From an uncultured Sulfitobacter sp. (GTDB lineage Bacteria; Pseudomonadota; Alphaproteobacteria; Rhodobacterales; Rhodobacteraceae), in the NCBI GenBank assembly GCA_937928635.1, contig CALFWM010000053.1:1-64000 (forward strand): 64,000 bases of DNA. The letters run 5' to 3'. The notes beneath the pieces are model-generated. The model did not search any database and was not told the DNA's origin. It saw only the letters and a program-made list of their open reading frames with translations. Below, in pieces: positions 60,597 to 64,000 of this stretch; the first letter of the stretch is position 1; every line of letters begins with the position of its first letter. The position numbers and the translations under genes were made by a program.

Positions 60597-61523
60597 CTAC
60601 AATTCGGCTTCCCACGGAGGGTTTGCACCAGAGCGTGTTACCGTGATTGCTGCGGCCTTTGCGGCATAGCCCATCGCGTCTCTGAGTGTTTCGGGCTGTA
60701 GCGCTGCAATGTCTGATTTGCGCAGCACGTCAAGCTGGTCCAGCCGTGCGAGCATTCCGCCATTAAACGTATCACCTGCCGCAACTGTATCAACGACCTG
60801 CGCCTTTTGGGCGGGCACCTGGATAGGTTCGTGGGTGCGGGTCAGGGCAATCGCACCTTCGCTGCCTTGGGTCAGAACCACAACAGCGGGCCCTTTGGTC
60901 AACAGCTGTGTGGCCTTATCCAATTCAGAGTCGGCACCCGGGTGCATCCAATCCAGATCCTCTCCCGAAATTTTGACAATGTCTGATAGCTTGATCATTT
61001 CGTTCAGCCGCGCGCGGTAACGGGCCTCATCGCTGATAAAGCCGGGGCGGATGTTCGGGTCCAGCATAATGGCGCGGGTCGGTGCCGCACGTACGGCAAG
61101 TGCCAGATAGGCATCGGCACCCGGCTCACTGCACAGGCTTATACCGCCAAAGTAGAGCGCGCTGATGTCGCTCGGCAAATCCGGCAGGTCCTGTTTTGTG
61201 AGGCTCCGCCCGGCAGAGTTTTCATCGTAGAACGTGTAGGTTGCCTGCCCGTCAACCAAACGAACAAAAGCAAGCGTCGTTGGCAGATCAGAGGTGATCA
61301 CCAGCGAGGTATCCACACGACTGGCTTTGAGCCCGGCCTGCAACTGTGCGCCAAATAGATCGCTCGACAAGCCTGTCAGCATACCGGTTGTGCGGCCCAA
61401 CCGACCCAACGCAATGGCTGTGTTGAAAATCGCACCACCCGCATGGGGTACAAACCCATCGGGACCTGCGGCAGTAGGGGCAGGGATCATATCAATCAGG
61501 GCTTCACCACAACACAGGATCAT
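60597..61523 (-). CDS. PfkB-family sugar kinase, fructokinase-like
   Basis: A 308-aa ribokinase-fold kinase: GEALIDMIP at the start, GGAIFNTAIALGRLG sugar-binding motif and VDTVAAGDTFNGGMLARL with catalytic Asp near the C terminus. This pattern is typical of bacterial fructokinase. No sugar operon adjoins it; it is convergent with the OYE gene (54 bp apart) and 71 bp downstream of phnF on the same strand, so it may be a single-gene unit. Confidence 0.88.
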   Translation of the reverse strand: MILCCGEALIDMIPAPTAAGPDGFVPHAGGAIFNTAIALGRLGRTTGMLTGLSSDLFGAQLQAGLKASRVDTSLVITSDLPTTLAFVRLVDGQATYTFYDENSAGRSLTKQDLPDLPSDISALYFGGISLCSEPGADAYLALAVRAAPTRAIMLDPNIRPGFISDEARYRARLNEMIKLSDIVKISGEDLDWMHPGADSELDKATQLLTKGPAVVVLTQGSEGAIALTRTHEPIQVPAQKAQVVDTVAAGDTFNGGMLARLDQLDVLRKSDIAALQPETLRDAMGYAAKAAAITVTRSGANPPWEAEL

Positions 61524-61594
61524 CTATCGGCCTTTTGGTTAGCGTTAACAGCGGGGTCGTTCTACTGCGCTTCTGGTTACTTTGCGAGCAGTTT

Positions 61595-62305
61595 TCACAG
61601 GTCAGCCAGCGTTAGCGTGACGCGTTCTCCCGCAAACCAGGTGTGACCCCATTCAATTGGGGTGCCATCCGGGTCAACACTCAGACCCACGCTATGCAAT
61701 ACGGGCGCTTTGGCGTTCAGGCGCAGATGCAGGGCCATGGATGGATCTGCCTGAACTGCCGTCAGGTGGGTTGAGGTGCGGGTGTAGTCACTAACCCCGC
61801 TCATCGCCAGGGCAGCGGTGACAGACCGGGTGTGGGTCAGGTCATCCGGAAAGGACTGGAGACGGGCAGCCGGGAAGAAGCTGCGTGAAAAGGCGATGGG
61901 CAGGGCATCGGCAAAGGACAGCCCTTCATAGACGTGGACGGCATCGCCCTTTGCCAATCCCAGCGCCGCCTGCTCTTCATGACCAGCAGTCCGCGTTTCC
62001 AGTGTCAGAATTTCCTTGGCTGGTTCACGCCCGGCAGCGCGCAGGTTTTGATGAAACCGAACGCGACGACCAATGGGATATTTAGTTGGTGTTTGCGTCA
62101 CAAACACGCCCGCTCCGCGACGGGGGTGCAGGAGTTTTAGTTCCGCCATTTCAGACAACGCGCGCCGGACCGTGTGGCGGTTTACGCCAAACCGTGTGGC
62201 CAGAACGGCCTCGGTCGGCAGTTTGTCCCCTGGCGCGTAATCGCCCTGTGCGATCTGCGCGGTCAGCGTGTCTTGGATAGATTTCCAGAGAGGCGTGCGA
62301 GTCAT
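61595..62305 (-). CDS. phnF: PhnF-type GntR/HutC regulator of phosphonate metabolism
   Basis: A 236-aa regulator with an N-terminal GntR winged helix (YAPGDKLPTEAVLATRFGVNRHTVRRALSEM, about 22-52) and a C-terminal UTRA effector domain from about 90. Adjacent DUF1045 and phnM genes support the PhnF call; PhnF represses C-P lyase genes in several bacteria. Its short upstream gap has a 10-mer GAGGTACGCA (62312-62321) that also occurs in the polyol operators at 14716 and 14747. Confidence 0.88.
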   Translation of the reverse strand: MTRTPLWKSIQDTLTAQIAQGDYAPGDKLPTEAVLATRFGVNRHTVRRALSEMAELKLLHPRRGAGVFVTQTPTKYPIGRRVRFHQNLRAAGREPAKEILTLETRTAGHEEQAALGLAKGDAVHVYEGLSFADALPIAFSRSFFPAARLQSFPDDLTHTRSVTAALAMSGVSDYTRTSTHLTAVQADPSMALHLRLNAKAPVLHSVGLSVDPDGTPIEWGHTWFAGERVTLTLADL

Positions 62306-62345
62306 TCAAAAGAGGTACGCAAGCATCGATAACTTCGCAAGATGT

Positions 62346-63017
62346 CTATGTCAGATCAAACCGTTCTATTGTTTCAAACATGCCATTCGTGCGTTGCCCA
62401 GCAAGCGTCAGCGCATCAAGGCAAAATGGTTTTGGCAAGACAGGGTCGAAATGCGCGCTGATCAGACTTTGTACCCGTGACACCTCTCTTTTTGGCATCC
62501 GCGCGGTAAGCGTCATGTGAAACCGAAACTGGTCCATCACATGGGGATAGCCCCATTGATGCAGGTTTGCCTCTTGTGTGGGTGTCAGGGTCGATTGGCG
62601 GCGGCGGGCCATTTCTTTGGCGTTCATGGGCGCGCGAAAGTCATCCAGCGCGCGCATTGTGTCAGCGGCCAAATCATTGATTGCGGTGCTGTTGCCCGTT
62701 GGAACCAATGCAATGAATCGCCCCAAGGCAGCAACCTCCAGCCCCGCGCAACAGGCGGGGCGCAAACGCCGGGCACATGCCACGACAGCAGTGTGCAGTG
62801 TGGCCTCGTCCCGGCCCTCCGCCAGTCTAAACGGTGCCTTGAGGGTGCCGTGAAATCCGTATTTGCGCGGCGTGTTGGTGAGCGTGGCGATATCCAAATC
62901 CGAAATATTCGGATGAGGTACATGCGCGCCTTTCTCTACATCCCAGCCCAGCCATGCGGCCCCGGCGCACGCAAAGTCCCCTTGAGCCGTGAAATAAATT
63001 GCGTATCGTTCAAACAC
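62346..63017 (-). CDS. DUF1045 phosphonate-associated 2H phosphoesterase-like protein
   Basis: A 223-aa protein with the two His-x-Thr motifs of the 2H phosphoesterase superfamily: FHGTLKAPF and FHMTLTARM. Such DUF1045 proteins occur in alphaproteobacterial phn clusters and probably handle ribose cyclic phosphate intermediates made after C-P bond cleavage. GTG at 63017 has GGAGAG six bases upstream; the longer ATG at 63056 would overlap the phnM start. It lies 40 bp upstream of phnF on the same strand, likely cotranscribed. Confidence 0.88.
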   Translation of the reverse strand: MFERYAIYFTAQGDFACAGAAWLGWDVEKGAHVPHPNISDLDIATLTNTPRKYGFHGTLKAPFRLAEGRDEATLHTAVVACARRLRPACCAGLEVAALGRFIALVPTGNSTAINDLAADTMRALDDFRAPMNAKEMARRRQSTLTPTQEANLHQWGYPHVMDQFRFHMTLTARMPKREVSRVQSLISAHFDPVLPKPFCLDALTLAGQRTNGMFETIERFDLT

Positions 63018-63049
63018 GTTGTTCTCTCCGGTCAGGTCGTTTCTTTCAC

Positions 63050-64000
63050 ATGCCAAATGAACAGGTCTTCGCCAATGCCCATTTGGTTTTGCCGGATGGT
63101 ATGCAGCGTGGCTCTGTGGTGGTGTGTGACGGCACCATTGCAGGTATCGACAGTGGTTCTCAGGTCGTCAATGGTGCAATGGATTGCGACGGGCATATGT
63201 TATGCTCAGGGCTGATTGAGCTGCACACAGATAATCTGGAGCGGCATCTGCGGCCGCGTCCTTCGGTGGATTGGCCACCAACAGCGGCTATTTTGGGACA
63301 TGACCGCGAGCTGGCAGGCAACGGGATCACGACGGTTTTTGATGCAGTCCGGTTGGGCTCTATCACGTCGCAACGCGAAAAACGGTTTCGTCGATATGCC
63401 CGGGGGGCGGCGGATGAGCTGAACGCGTTGCGCGAGGCGGGCGCGCTGAAGGTCAGCCATCATTTGCATCTGCGCGCTGAGCTGTGTTCGGAATCATTGG
63501 TCGAAGAGCTGGATGAGTTTCACGTGGATGACCGCGTTGGGATTGTGTCCCTGATGGATCACACGCCGGGCCAGCGTCAGTTTCGCGATCTTGCGCAGTT
63601 TGAGGACTACGTTTGCACCAAGAACGGCATGAGCCGTGAGGGATTTTCCGAATACGTGGCTTTCTTGCAGGATTTGCAGTCCAAAAACCGGGATCGGCAC
63701 GAGGCGGCGGCGGTTGCAGCAGCCAAACGGTTTGGCGCGATATTGGCCAGTCATGATGACACGGACCCCGCGCATGTGCATCAAAGCCATGCCAATGGGG
63801 TGACGTTGGCCGAGTTCCCGACAACGGCAGAGGCGGCAGCAACCTGTAACGCGCTGGGGCTGGCAACAATCATCGGGGCACCCAACCTTATCCGGGGGCG
63901 ATCCCACTCTGGCAATGTCGCGGCACAGACGTTGGCGCAGTCAGGTCATTTGGATATCTTGTCATCTGATTATGTCCCGGCTGCATTGCTGCTGGGGGCG
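63050..64000 (+). CDS. phnM: PhnM alpha-D-ribose 1-methylphosphonate 5-triphosphate diphosphatase (partial, runs off the end)
   Basis: The frame stays open from the ATG at 63050 to the last base, 317 codons, so the 3' end is missing (full PhnM is about 380 aa). GLIELHTDNLERHLRPRP carries the metal-binding His of the amidohydrolase barrel, followed by ASHDDTDPAHV and SSDYVP with further metal ligands. PhnM removes pyrophosphate from the triphosphate intermediate of C-P lyase. Starts lie 32 bp from the divergent DUF1045 gene. Ribosome binding site is weak. Confidence 0.93.
   Translation, partial: MPNEQVFANAHLVLPDGMQRGSVVVCDGTIAGIDSGSQVVNGAMDCDGHMLCSGLIELHTDNLERHLRPRPSVDWPPTAAILGHDRELAGNGITTVFDAVRLGSITSQREKRFRRYARGAADELNALREAGALKVSHHLHLRAELCSESLVEELDEFHVDDRVGIVSLMDHTPGQRQFRDLAQFEDYVCTKNGMSREGFSEYVAFLQDLQSKNRDRHEAAAVAAAKRFGAILASHDDTDPAHVHQSHANGVTLAEFPTTAEAAATCNALGLATIIGAPNLIRGRSHSGNVAAQTLAQSGHLDILSSDYVPAALLLGA

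Noticed and set aside
1-64000. CRISPR arrays, insertion sequences, prophage genes, rRNA and tRNA
   Set aside because: I looked for regularly spaced repeats, transposase or integrase motifs and tRNA-like folds and saw none that hold up.

Overview
The window looks like a chromosomal segment of a marine alphaproteobacterium of the Rhodobacterales (Roseobacter group). The evidence is gene content and order: rimP-nusA-ylxR-infB, a parvulin gene divergent from secA, a DUF1045/phnM/phnF phosphonate corner, and a dense set of ABC transporters, LacI regulators and Gfo/Idh oxidoreductases. The taxonomic call is an inference from family resemblance, not from a search. I saw no rRNA or tRNA gene, insertion sequence, prophage or CRISPR array.

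Region 1 (1-14.6 kb) is housekeeping: the rimP-nusA-ylxR-infB operon ending at a strong hairpin terminator, a tiny conserved-looking 44-aa gene, mutT, argJ, a periplasmic PpiC/SurA-like isomerase, secA, two envelope proteins of unknown role and radC.

Region 2 (14.6-26 kb) is a carbohydrate or polyol uptake and use operon: binding protein, two CUT1 permeases, a 62-aa membrane protein, two different ATPases, a DhaK-DhaL kinase, a LacI regulator and a TIM-barrel isomerase. After a DUF1127 gene and a CRP-like site comes a Gfo/Idh dehydrogenase. Two near-perfect LacI-type operators 31 bp apart lie upstream of the operon.

Region 3 (26-35 kb) is a purine-ring (urate) catabolic island: ureidoglycine aminohydrolase, a xanthine/urate permease, ureidoglycolate lyase, a PuuE-UraD fusion, hydroxyisourate hydrolase, a LysR regulator and the membrane urate hydroxylase PuuD. 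Just downstream of puuD lies a gene for a heme dioxygenase clearly related to animal cyclooxygenases. It keeps the catalytic Tyr and the proximal His but has Asp where the distal His should be.

Region 4 (35-52.6 kb) is an inositol-type catabolic regulon: a CUT2 sugar ABC transporter, a LacI regulator, a three-gene minus-strand operon (two Gfo/Idh enzymes and an IolE-like dehydratase) and a plus-strand operon iolD-phyH-iolC-iolB-iolJ-iolG, followed by an arabinonate-dehydratase-type IlvD/Edd enzyme, a 3-hydroxyisobutyrate-dehydrogenase-like enzyme and a TIM-barrel protein. One perfect 18-bp palindrome, TTTGCAACCGGTTGCAAA, occurs at both divergent promoter regions and ties these units to one LacI protein.

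Region 5 (52.6-60.5 kb) is a Rieske oxygenase cluster: SDR, MarR regulator, ferredoxin reductase, oxygenase alpha and beta, acyl-CoA ligase and an Old-Yellow-Enzyme of the TMADH/N-methylproline demethylase type. The substrate is unknown. Region 6 (60.6-64 kb) has a PfkB kinase, phnF, a DUF1045 2H-phosphoesterase gene and the start of phnM, which runs off the window.

Many genes in regions 2-5 overlap by 4 bp (ATGA) or lie within 12 bp of each other, so they are probably cotranscribed and translationally coupled.
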